From the NCBI GenBank assembly GCA_002794515.1, contig PGTJ01000148.1:1-6491 (forward strand): 6,491 nt of DNA, read 5' to 3'. Position 1 is the stretch's first letter, and each line of letters starts with the position of its first letter. The translations under genes were made by a program, and so were the position numbers. Source of the DNA: Phototrophicales bacterium. GTDB lineage: Bacteria; Chloroflexota; Anaerolineae; Aggregatilineales; Phototrophicaceae. The notes under the pieces were generated by a model that was given only the letters and a program-made list of their open reading frames with translations, ran no database searches and was not told the origin of the DNA. Shown here in pieces: positions 1-5,636 of this stretch.

Positions 1-67
1 GGCGAGGAGTTGCCAACGGTATTCTTTCATGTGAATTAGCCTTTGGTGGGGGAAATTTGCATGTGCC

Positions 68-90
68 AAAAACAGCCCCTTGAGTGGGCT
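68..90 (-). terminator. Second (distal) intrinsic terminator after secG
   Basis: Read on the minus strand, AGCCC (90-86) pairs with GGGCT (78-74) around a 7-nt loop, and is followed by G and five T residues (72-68). This is the classic hairpin plus U-tract shape. It lies just after a longer hairpin at 99-127, so it probably acts as a backup terminator for secG transcription. The stem is only 5 bp, so it would be modest alone. Read on the plus strand the hairpin is followed by TTGCAAAA, so it is not a plus-strand terminator. Confidence 0.6.
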
Positions 91-93
91 TGC

Positions 94-127
94 AAAATCG
101 CGCTAGGGGTTCAAAACCCCTAGCGCG
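94..127 (-). terminator. Main intrinsic terminator of secG
   Basis: This is a perfect inverted repeat. CGCGCTAGGGG (99-109) is complementary to CCCCTAGCGCG (117-127), and the inner TT/AA pairs extend the stem to 13 bp with a 3-nt loop. On the minus strand the hairpin is followed by ATTTTG (98-93). It starts 9 bp beyond the secG stop codon (136-138), exactly where a terminator for that gene is expected. The plus-strand flank (GTGATGAA) has no T-run, so the direction is minus. Confidence 0.85.
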
Positions 128-135
128 GTGATGAA

Positions 136-369
136 TTAGCTGATAGTCGAGTTGGTGATGACCGACAAGATGCAGATCACCAAAAAGGCGACCGAGATGC
201 CGATGGTGATGTTGAACAATGTCTTTTCGAGTCCACGGCGCGTGCGAGCGATACCACCGCCTGCATCACCCATCAAACTCCCCAGCGCGCCACCCTTCAC
301 TTGAAGCAGGATGAGGATGATGAGGACGACCGCCAAAACAATCGAAGCAATCTGAAACGCGACACCCAT
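136..369 (-). CDS. secG: SecG, preprotein translocase subunit
   Basis: Small membrane subunit of the SecYEG channel, which stimulates SecA-driven export of unfolded preproteins across the cytoplasmic membrane. The 77-residue product has two hydrophobic helices (about residues 5-23 and 52-71) joined by a glycine-rich cytoplasmic loop (about 26-46, with GGALGSLMGDAGGG then TRRGLEK). This layout, and the conserved LLQ-x-x-GG...RRG-x-EK-x-LF pattern, is typical of SecG. The length matches the short SecG of Gram-positive and related bacteria (E. coli SecG is about 110 residues). The ATG is preceded by GAGGAG at 386-381, an 11-nt gap, longer than ideal but the only good start. It lies downstream of, and on the same strand as, two S41 proteases, and is followed by tandem terminators, so it is the last gene of its transcript. 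Confidence 0.93.
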   Translation of the reverse strand: MGVAFQIASIVLAVVLIILILLQVKGGALGSLMGDAGGGIARTRRGLEKTLFNITIGISVAFLVICILSVITNSTIS

Positions 370-386
370 GTCTTTATATTCTCCTC

Positions 387-405
387 AAAAATAGCCTGTT
401 GGCTA
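387..405 (-). terminator. Short hairpin with U-run just upstream of secG (terminator-like or leader element)
   Basis: On the minus strand TAGCC (405-401), loop AACA and GGCTA (396-392) form a 5-bp stem followed directly by TTTTT (391-387) and then the secG ribosome-binding site GAGGAG. It has intrinsic-terminator shape but is weak. It may stop residual readthrough from the protease genes, attenuate secG, or simply be chance. A possible -10 box for secG (GATAAT, 415-410) sits just upstream with no convincing -35 box. That would put the transcription start inside this hairpin, so the role stays open. Confidence 0.3.
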
Positions 406-492
406 CAATATTATCTAAAATGATGTATCGTGTAATCATAACATGCCATATTCATCTTGAAAACCCACGTTTGGCGGGCGGTTGATCATCTC

Positions 493-521
493 AGACAAGA
501 GGATGGCATTTCGCCACCCTC
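493..521 (-). terminator. Probable terminator of the S41 protease operon
   Basis: Read on the minus strand, GAGGGTGGC (521-513), loop GAAAT and GCCATCCTC (507-499) form a 9-bp stem with one G-U wobble. It starts 12 bp after the stop codon of the downstream protease gene and is followed by TTGTCT, an imperfect U-tract. The wobble position is G-U only on the minus strand (A-C mismatch on plus), so the structure favours minus-strand RNA. The weak U-tract means some readthrough into secG is likely. An RNA-stabilising 3' stem-loop is the alternative. Confidence 0.5.
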
Positions 522-532
522 CAACATTTATT

Positions 533-1795
533 TTATGGCACTTCTGTCACCTCTGGTGTGACCTCCACCTCAAATTCGGCAGGGTTGACATCACCAGAGA
601 GCAAAAATTCTACAGCCGCATCGCGTTGTGGGTCTTTGCCCATTTCAGCGAGTTGCTGGTCATTATTCACACGGATGATAATATCGGGTGTGATGCCATT
701 GCTCTGAATCGAATGGCGATTTGGTGTGAGCCATTGGGCGATGGTCAAGCGCACACCACCACCATTCGATAAATTGCGGAGTTGTTGCACTGTGCCTTTG
801 CCGAATGTTGGCTCGCCGATGATGGTCGCCAAGCCATAATCTTGTACTGCACCTGCCACCAATTCCGATGCGCTGGCACTGCGCTCATTGACTAAGAAGA
901 CGATCGGCACGGTGATATTGGCGAAAGACCCATCGCTCTCGAAGGTGATCTCTTCGCCGTTGCCGAACACCTCATGCAAAATGACATTGCCATCGGGGAC
1001 GAAGGCACTGCCCACCTCGATGGCGCTGGTGAGCAACCCGCCCGGATTATTACGGACATCGATAATCAATCCCTTCAGCGAGTTGACATTGATTTTTTGC
1101 AGGGCGGCATCAATCTGACTGCGTGTGCGTTGGTTAAAATCATAAAAGCTGATATAACCAATATCGCCATCTAACACCTCAGAGAACACGCTGGGGATTT
1201 CAAAACGTTCACGGATGATTTCAAATGTGAGTTGTTTACTGCCACGTTCAAATACGATAACCACGGTTGTGCCTGCACGTCCACGCACACGGGTCACAAG
1301 GTCGGTTTGGCTCATGCCACGCACATCGACACCATCCACCGAGATGAACACATCACCCGGAAGCACACCTGCTTTTTCTGCGGGTCCGTTGGGCAAAACA
1401 TCGACAATTTCGATTTCGCCCGTCTCCACATCCGTGCGGACAATCGCCCCAATACCTTCCATGTCACCGCTAAAACTGCCACTGAACGAGGCGAATGACT
1501 CTGCATTCATATATCCGCTATATTCATCTTTGAGCGCATCGACCATGCCCGCCAAAGCACCATCTAGCAACACGGTTGTATCGACAGGTTGGTGGACGAA
1601 ATTTTCTTTGATGTATTGATATTGCTCATAGATGACGAATAATTCTTGTTGGGCATCATCAGGGATGCGTTGATTTTGCGCCTGTAAGATCAGCAATTGA
1701 TTGCCGAGTAAAAATCCCGCCACGAATAATATAATGGCGATGATGAACAGCCGTATTTGGATGCTCGGCGTGAAAATGGGTGATTTGTTGTTCAT
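533..1795 (-). CDS. S41 family carboxy-terminal processing peptidase (CtpA/CtpB type), downstream copy
   Basis: Serine protease of the tail-specific/C-terminal processing family, expected to cleave C-terminal parts of proteins on the outer face of the membrane. The 420-residue product has an N-terminal transmembrane anchor (about 14-36) and a short helical region (about 50-95, containing the family signature of a DALKDEYSGYM type). A PDZ domain (about 110-195, with the LPNGPAEKAG carboxylate-binding-loop region) and the S41 catalytic core (about 205-375) follow. In NERSASASE and TFGKGTVQ the S-x24-K-x3-Q spacing points to Ser308, Lys333 and Gln337, so the triad is intact. An acidic Glu/Val/Thr/Pro tail (about 405-420) lies beyond the core and is absent from the neighbour. 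The ATG has AAAGGAT 12 nt upstream, overlapping the end of the preceding protease gene, so the two are probably cotranscribed. The natural substrate cannot be read from the sequence. Confidence 0.92.
   Translation of the reverse strand: MNNKSPIFTPSIQIRLFIIAIILFVAGFLLGNQLLILQAQNQRIPDDAQQELFVIYEQYQYIKENFVHQPVDTTVLLDGALAGMVDALKDEYSGYMNAESFASFSGSFSGDMEGIGAIVRTDVETGEIEIVDVLPNGPAEKAGVLPGDVFISVDGVDVRGMSQTDLVTRVRGRAGTTVVIVFERGSKQLTFEIIRERFEIPSVFSEVLDGDIGYISFYDFNQRTRSQIDAALQKINVNSLKGLIIDVRNNPGGLLTSAIEVGSAFVPDGNVILHEVFGNGEEITFESDGSFANITVPIVFLVNERSASASELVAGAVQDYGLATIIGEPTFGKGTVQQLRNLSNGGGVRLTIAQWLTPNRHSIQSNGITPDIIIRVNNDQQLAEMGKDPQRDAAVEFLLSGDVNPAEFEVEVTPEVTEVP
855..877 (-). repeat. 23-bp exact direct repeat spanning the catalytic-Ser codons, copy 1
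   Basis: The 23 bases here are identical to 2088-2110 in the neighbouring protease gene. On the minus strand they encode A-S-A-S-E-L-V plus part of the next Ala, which includes the catalytic serine. The repeat comes from homology of the two genes under strong protein constraint. Identity at synonymous positions also hints at shared codon preference, occasional gene conversion or a not very old duplication. Confidence 0.6.
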
Positions 1796-1816
1796 TGCGT
1801 ATTTATATCCTTTGGG

Positions 1817-3052
1817 TTATCGTTCCACGATGAGTGTTGATAAAAATTCGAGAGCCGCTTTGAGTTGTGTGTCTTGGTTATTATTCTGCATCTCTTGAGT
1901 GAGGATGACCTCGATATCGGGTGTGATGCCAATATTGCTTATAGATAACCCATTGGGTGTGAGCCAACGGGCGATGGTATAGCGCAACCCACCTCCATTC
2001 CCTAGTGGTGATTGTAACTGAACCGTGCCTTTTCCGAAAGTCGTTTCGCCGATAATTGTCACGGTGCCGTTATCTTGCCATGCACCCGCCACCAATTCCG
2101 ATGCGCTGGCGCTGTTTTCGTTCACCAACACAACCACAGGGATATTTGCCCCAAAATAACTTGCATTGGCGACATATGGACGGACGGTGTTGTTCTCTAA
2201 AATCTGATACCCCTGTCCATCACGAATTTCAAAACGTTGGCGTGTGCCATCACCAAATTCCTCGACCAAGACCAGTCCTTCTCGCAAGAACAAGCCCGAA
2301 ATTTCCACCGCCGCCGATAGATATCCGCCCGGATTATCGCGCAAATCGAAAATCAAGCCGTTCAGTGATGAGACATTCAGCGCGGTCAATGCTTCATCAA
2401 TCTTTTGGCGCGCATCCGATGAAAATTGAGTCAACTTCAGATACCCGATGTTCCCGTCTAATACCTCATATTCCACATTAGGGATTTCGATGCGGGCGCG
2501 TTCTACGGTGAAAAACAAGATGGTATCGCCCCGTTGCATCTCTAAATCGACCGTTGTGCCTGCTGGTCCACGCACCCGCGAGGATAATTCCAGATAGGTG
2601 AAGCCCGTCACATCTTCGCCATTCACCCGAATGAAAATATCACCCGCCTGTAAGCCTGCGCGTTGGGCGGGCGTATTGGGCAATACATTCATAATGGCGA
2701 TTTGCCCACTGCTATTTTCAGATATGACCACGCCAATCCCTTCGATAGACCCCGATAGATTTTGGTTCACAAATGGGAAATATGCCGGTTCAATATAATT
2801 GGTATATGGGTCATCTAGTACCTCTAACATGCCCTTAATTGCACCGTCTATCATCGCTTCGGTATCTAAATCTTCGATATATTGGGCATCTAAAATATCG
2901 TAAACATCAAACAACGTGGTGAATAAATCGCTGGTGCGCGTTTCTTGTGCGATAGCCGGTTGTACAGGATTATGTGTCCCCAATACATATCCGACCGAAA
3001 ATGCTATCAAAATCAACCCGACTGTCATGATTCGACTCAAACGCATTGTCAC
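1817..3052 (-). CDS. S41 family carboxy-terminal processing peptidase (CtpA/CtpB type), upstream copy
   Basis: Membrane-anchored or secreted C-terminal processing protease of 411 residues. A hydrophobic segment (about 8-25) is followed by AIAQE, which could be a signal-peptide cleavage site or the end of a membrane anchor. Next come the helical N-terminal region with LDDPYTNYIEP (about 79-89), a PDZ domain (about 100-187) and the S41 core (about 195-382). ENSASASE and TFGKGTVQ give Ser316, Lys341 and Gln345, an intact Ser-Lys-Gln triad. Two starts are possible: GTG at 3052 (6 nt after AGAGG) or ATG at 3046 (12 nt after it). Spacing favours GTG, start-codon preference favours ATG, and they differ by two residues. 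It is the first gene of a tandem pair with a clear paralogue 21 bp downstream, and it diverges from the YjbR-family gene. Substrate unknown. Confidence 0.92.
   Translation of the reverse strand: MTMRLSRIMTVGLILIAFSVGYVLGTHNPVQPAIAQETRTSDLFTTLFDVYDILDAQYIEDLDTEAMIDGAIKGMLEVLDDPYTNYIEPAYFPFVNQNLSGSIEGIGVVISENSSGQIAIMNVLPNTPAQRAGLQAGDIFIRVNGEDVTGFTYLELSSRVRGPAGTTVDLEMQRGDTILFFTVERARIEIPNVEYEVLDGNIGYLKLTQFSSDARQKIDEALTALNVSSLNGLIFDLRDNPGGYLSAAVEISGLFLREGLVLVEEFGDGTRQRFEIRDGQGYQILENNTVRPYVANASYFGANIPVVVLVNENSASASELVAGAWQDNGTVTIIGETTFGKGTVQLQSPLGNGGGLRYTIARWLTPNGLSISNIGITPDIEVILTQEMQNNNQDTQLKAALEFLSTLIVER
2088..2110 (-). repeat. 23-bp exact direct repeat spanning the catalytic-Ser codons, copy 2
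   Basis: Exact match to 855-877 in the paralogous downstream protease gene, in the same orientation and reading frame, covering the catalytic-serine motif. It is the longest exact match between the two genes that I noticed by eye. A dot plot might find others. Confidence 0.6.
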
Positions 3053-3088
3053 TATCCGCCTCTCAAATGTTCTACAACATCATCTTTA

Positions 3089-3097
3089 TGCTATAAT
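3089..3097 (+). promoter_or_regulatory. Extended -10 promoter for the YjbR/CoA-transferase gene pair
   Basis: TG (3089-3090), one base, then consensus TATAAT (3092-3097) is a perfect extended -10 element. The -35 region (around 3069-3075, GTTCTAC) is poor, which extended -10 promoters tolerate. Transcription would start near 3104, leaving a leader of about 39 nt before the ATG at 3143. The protease operon must have its own promoter on the opposite strand in this same gap of about 90 bp, but I see no convincing minus-strand boxes. Confidence 0.65.
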
Positions 3098-3142
3098 TAT
3101 TCATAGTAGCACTATTTTATGAGAACTCAAAGAGGGCTGATT

Positions 3143-3517
3143 ATGCCATTGAATAGACGCGATATTTGGGATTATTGCCTGAGCAAACCCCATGCCAGAG
3201 AAGACTATCCTTTCGGTGATGATACGCTGGTTTTTCGGGTTGGTGATAAAATTTTTGCCCTGATGGGCATCGACATCGAGACGGAAGAAGACGAGCCACG
3301 AATCAACCTCAAATGCGATCCGACTTTGGCGATTATCCTACGCCAGACCTATCCAAAATCGGTCTTACCGGGCTATCACATGAATAAAACCCATTGGAAC
3401 ACGGTGGTATCCAATGGCATCATCCCCGATAACGAAATTCAAGATATGATAGACCACTCTTATGACCTCATCGTCAAAAGCCTGACAAAAAAGCAACGGA
3501 CAGAATTGGGATTATGA
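3143..3517 (+). CDS. MmcQ/YjbR family protein
   Basis: Small cytoplasmic protein of the MmcQ/YjbR family (CyaY-like fold, often labelled DNA-binding, but with no firmly established biochemical role). The family pattern is clear over the whole 124 residues: EDYPFGDDTLVFRVGDKIFAL (residues 20-40), NLKCDP (55-60), PGYHMNKTHWNTV (76-88) and the C-terminal helix MIDHSYDLIVKSL (102-114). E. coli YjbR is about 118 residues. I choose the ATG at 3143 because AGAGGG (3131-3136) lies 6 nt before it. An in-frame ATG at 3119 would add eight residues, has no ribosome-binding site, and would leave a leader of only about 15 nt from the predicted transcription start. The stop codon overlaps the next start (ATGA), so the two genes are translationally coupled. 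Confidence 0.9.
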   Translation: MPLNRRDIWDYCLSKPHAREDYPFGDDTLVFRVGDKIFALMGIDIETEEDEPRINLKCDPTLAIILRQTYPKSVLPGYHMNKTHWNTVVSNGIIPDNEIQDMIDHSYDLIVKSLTKKQRTELGL

Positions 3518-4314
3518 CCACATTCATCATATTGGATGAGGCGATTCAACATATCACCGATAACATGGTATTGGCGCTGGGTGGTATGACCCTTTACCGC
3601 CGTCCGATGGCATTTGTGCGCGCATTATTGAATAAAAGCCCACGCCCTCGACAATTGACTCTGCTCAGCTTCACGATGGGGTTGGAATGTGACCTGTTGG
3701 TTGGTGCGGGTTGTGTGGATGTGGTGCGAACATGTTATTTCGGCTTGAGCGAATTCGGTCTCGCGCCGATGTTCACCCAATTCGCCCAATCGGGGCGGGT
3801 GCGGGTTATTGAAGAGACAGAAGCCAGTTTGGTCTGTGGGATAAAAGCCCAAACGGCAGGGGTATCTTTCATGCCATCTACGGCTTGGCTCGGCACAGAT
3901 TTGCCCCGTTTGCGCCCTGATGTGAAAGCTGTCATCGACCCGTATACGGGTGAATCGCTCACTGCGTTTCCCGCCATCCCCATAGATGTGGCGGTGATAC
4001 ATGCCCTCGAAGCCGATCGATTGGGTAATGTCACCATTAATCAAAATTTGGGTATTGATTTGGAATTGGTCTATTGCGCCAAGACGGTCATCGTCACTGT
4101 CGAAAAGATGATAGATCACTGTCAGAAATCGGCGGATAGGGTGGTCATTCCATCGGCAGGGGTGGATTTTATCGCCCTCGCGCCTCATGGCGCATACCCC
4201 ACCAGTTGTTATCCAGCGTATCCAATGGACGGATTAGCCCTCATGGATTATGTCGAGATGTGCAATGGCGGGCGATTTGCGGATTATCTGTGCAAATTTT
4301 TGAATGGGGCTTGA
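3514..4314 (+). CDS. CoA-transferase subunit A-like protein (glutaconate CoA-transferase / IpdA type), no subunit B adjacent
   Basis: A 266-residue protein of the class I CoA-transferase fold, alpha-type. Visible family marks are the early glycine turn ALGGM (21-25), GIKAQTAGVSFMPS (109-122) with GTDL (127-130), HALEADRLGNVTI (163-175) and the PHGAYPTSCYPAYPMD segment (224-239). Enzymes of this group move CoA between carboxylic acids, or in IpdAB-type members hydrolyse a ring-opened CoA thioester. They normally work with a beta subunit, which in glutaconate CoA-transferase carries the catalytic Glu. No beta subunit gene follows: the next element is a promoter and TPP riboswitch. The start ATG overlaps the upstream TGA and has no good ribosome-binding site, implying translational coupling to the YjbR-family gene. 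The substrate cannot be assigned. The family call is firm and the activity is uncertain. Confidence 0.85.
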   Translation: MTTFIILDEAIQHITDNMVLALGGMTLYRRPMAFVRALLNKSPRPRQLTLLSFTMGLECDLLVGAGCVDVVRTCYFGLSEFGLAPMFTQFAQSGRVRVIEETEASLVCGIKAQTAGVSFMPSTAWLGTDLPRLRPDVKAVIDPYTGESLTAFPAIPIDVAVIHALEADRLGNVTINQNLGIDLELVYCAKTVIVTVEKMIDHCQKSADRVVIPSAGVDFIALAPHGAYPTSCYPAYPMDGLALMDYVEMCNGGRFADYLCKFLNGA

Positions 4315-4339
4315 TAGCCTTGCCGAATAGTCCTATACT
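4311..4339 (+). promoter_or_regulatory. Sigma70-type promoter of the thiamine-uptake operon
   Basis: TTGATA (4311-4316, 5 of 6 to the -35 consensus) and TATACT (4334-4339, 5 of 6 to the -10 consensus) are separated by exactly 17 bp. Transcription would start near 4346, about 15 nt before the riboswitch aptamer. The -35 box contains the TGA stop codon of the CoA-transferase gene (4312-4314). I see no terminator between that gene and this promoter, so upstream transcripts may also enter the riboswitch. Confidence 0.8.
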
Positions 4340-4360
4340 GTGTGATGACAATCAAAATCA

Positions 4361-4453
4361 AACAGGGGAGTCTGTGCAAACGGGCTGAGAGGGTGTGTAA
4401 ATGCCACACCGACCCTAGAACCTGATGCGGGTCATGCCGCCGTAGGGAGTGTT
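4361..4453 (+). ncRNA. TPP riboswitch (THI element) aptamer
   Basis: The conserved thiamine-pyrophosphate aptamer is readable from end to end. P1 is AACA (4361-4364) with TGTT (4450-4453). P2 is AGTCTG (4369-4374) with CGGGCT (4381-4386). The invariant CTGAGA lies at 4385-4390, followed by a P3-type extension GGTGTG (4392-4397)/CACACC (4405-4410). The ACCTGAT block is at 4420-4426, P4 CCT (4421-4423) pairs with AGG (4444-4446), P5 is GCGG (4427-4430) with CCGC (4437-4440), and the signature ending is CGTAGGGA. It binds TPP in nascent RNA and controls the thiamine-uptake genes downstream, most likely by transcription termination, because a terminator follows 23 nt later. Confidence 0.96.
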
Positions 4454-4485
4454 GAGCTATCTCAGTGATGTTTCTGCACCCCTAC
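4442..4485 (+). promoter_or_regulatory. Predicted antiterminator helix of the TPP riboswitch
   Basis: GTAGGG (4442-4447), a bulged A (4448) and GTG (4449-4451) are complementary to CACCCCTAC (4477-4485), giving 9 bp with one bulge. The 5' strand is the aptamer's own 3' core (P4 and P1 strands). The 3' strand is the whole 5' arm of the terminator plus half its loop. The two folds therefore exclude each other: aptamer plus terminator with TPP, antiterminator without. Pairing is read directly; the switching is inferred. Confidence 0.75.
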
Positions 4486-4499
4486 ACAGGGGTGTTTTT
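4477..4499 (+). terminator. Riboswitch-controlled intrinsic terminator
   Basis: CACCCC (4477-4482), loop TACACA and GGGGTG (4489-4494) form a 6-bp GC-rich stem, extendable by a G-U pair, followed directly by TTTTT (4495-4499). It lies between the TPP aptamer and thiB with no gene in between. It is the expected OFF-state expression platform. Confidence 0.88.
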
Positions 4500-4589
4500 G
4501 ATTGTGCTTATTGGTGTTCTGTGGTGTTATGCGAATTTATCGATGTGCTGTTGAAGATGAACTTGCATGATGCCCAAGAAACATATCTC

Positions 4590-4595
4590 AAGGAG
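4590..4595 (+). promoter_or_regulatory. Ribosome-binding site fixing the thiB start
   Basis: AAGGAG lies 6 nt before the ATG at 4602, which begins a textbook signal peptide. The frame stays open upstream to a GTG at 4449, but that codon is inside the riboswitch, so the extension is not real. The stretch between the terminator and this site (4500-4589) holds nothing else I can recognise. Confidence 0.85.
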
Positions 4596-4601
4596 ATAGC
4601 T

Positions 4602-5636
4602 ATGAAAAAACTACTGCTCTTAATCGGTTTGTTGCTGGGGACGGTCGCTATTTCTGCCCAAGAAATGCCCCTCCTGAAAATTATCACCTACGATAGCTTT
4701 TATATCAGCGATGCAGTCATCGAACAATTTGAAGCCGAACATAATGTCACAGTCGAAATTCTGCGCCTCGCCGATGCCGGCGTGCTGGTCAACCAGTCCA
4801 TCCTCACCGTTGGCAATCCGTTGGGGGATGTATTATATGGTGTCGATAACACCTTCCTCAGCCGTGCGCTGGAGAATGATTTATTCATCCCCTACGAATC
4901 GCCGATGTTAGCCGATGTGCCAGAAGAATTTCAGTTGGATCTGGGCGAATTTCGGGTGACACCCGTGCAATACGGTGATGTGTGCTTGAATTATGATGCC
5001 AGCCAATTCACCGCCGAGACCGCGCCACAAACCTTAGCCGACCTCACAGACCCGCGTTATAAGGGCATGTTGGTGGTGCAAAATCCTGCCAGTTCATCGC
5101 CAGGGTTGGCATTTTTATTGGCGACGATTGCCGTGTTTGGTGAAGAAGGCGATTATACGTATCTCGATTTTTGGTCAGATTTGGTGACGAATGATGTCTT
5201 GGCGGTGGCGGGATGGTCTGAGGCTTATTATGGCGAATTTAGCATCGCGGGCGGTAGTCGTCCGTTGGTCGTCAGTTATGCCACCAGCCCATTGGCAGAG
5301 GTGTTCTATAATGAATTAGACCCCGAAAACCCGCCCACAGGGGCAGTCATCGCCGATGAGACTTGCTTCCGTCAGGTTGAATTCATGGGCATCCTCAACG
5401 GGACACAAAATGAGGCTTTGGCGCAACAATTTATCGATTTCGCCCTCAGCCCGACATTTCAAGAGGATATTCCCCTCAATATGTGGGTGCTACCTGTGAA
5501 TAGCACAGCGACATTGCCCGATTTGTATGTCGAATATGCCACTATCCCCGAAAATCCGTTGACATTGGATTATGCCCGCATCGAAGAAATGCGCGATGCG
5601 TGGTTACAAGCATGGGCAGAGACCGTTCTACGATGA
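4602..5636 (+). CDS. thiB: Thiamine ABC transporter substrate-binding protein (ThiB/TbpA)
   Basis: Extracytoplasmic binding protein that captures thiamine, TMP or TPP for the ThiBPQ importer. The 344-residue product has a signal peptide (KK, then a Leu-rich core, likely cut after A19 in AISA-QE). There is no lipobox cysteine, so it should be secreted rather than lipid-anchored. The mature part resembles E. coli TbpA along its length: ITYDSF (28-33), GDVLYGVDNTFL (75-86), NPASSSPGLAFLL (161-173), GWSEAYYGEF (204-213), VSYATSPLAEVFY (224-236), MWVLPVN (294-300) and the C-terminal DAWLQAWAETV. The Trp/Tyr of GWSEAYY and the Trp of MWVLPV correspond to E. coli TbpA regions that stack on the thiamine rings. 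A TPP riboswitch upstream independently supports the role. The stop overlaps the thiP start (ATGA). Confidence 0.95.
   Translation: MKKLLLLIGLLLGTVAISAQEMPLLKIITYDSFYISDAVIEQFEAEHNVTVEILRLADAGVLVNQSILTVGNPLGDVLYGVDNTFLSRALENDLFIPYESPMLADVPEEFQLDLGEFRVTPVQYGDVCLNYDASQFTAETAPQTLADLTDPRYKGMLVVQNPASSSPGLAFLLATIAVFGEEGDYTYLDFWSDLVTNDVLAVAGWSEAYYGEFSIAGGSRPLVVSYATSPLAEVFYNELDPENPPTGAVIADETCFRQVEFMGILNGTQNEALAQQFIDFALSPTFQEDIPLNMWVLPVNSTATLPDLYVEYATIPENPLTLDYARIEEMRDAWLQAWAETVLR

Noticed and set aside
1..39. A possible C-terminal end of a plus-strand gene entering from the left (twelve codons, then TAG at 37-39).
   Set aside because: It is too short to recognise, and another frame stays open to 80, so coding cannot be supported. 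I see nothing else in 1-67.
482..1619. Several plus-strand open frames across the downstream protease gene, the longest 134 residues.
   Set aside because: They are antisense to a gene with clear domains and an intact triad, and their translations resemble no family.
2056..2481. A 141-residue plus-strand frame antisense to the upstream protease gene.
   Set aside because: Its composition is low-complexity and Arg/Pro/His-rich, typical of an antisense shadow, with no ribosome-binding site or domain.
3119..3142. An upstream ATG that would lengthen the YjbR-family protein by eight residues.
   Set aside because: It has no ribosome-binding site and lies very near the predicted transcription start. 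The ATG at 3143 has AGAGGG at good spacing, and the family N-terminus begins there.
3625..4188. A 187-residue open frame antisense to the CoA-transferase gene.
   Set aside because: It is a shadow of a well-supported coding gene. Its product is rich in His, Arg and Gln, lacks recognisable domains, and shows no start signals.
4449..4601. An in-frame GTG start would add 51 residues to the thiamine-binding protein.
   Set aside because: The extension lies inside the TPP aptamer and across the terminator, and has no ribosome-binding site. The ATG at 4602 has AAGGAG and begins a normal signal peptide.
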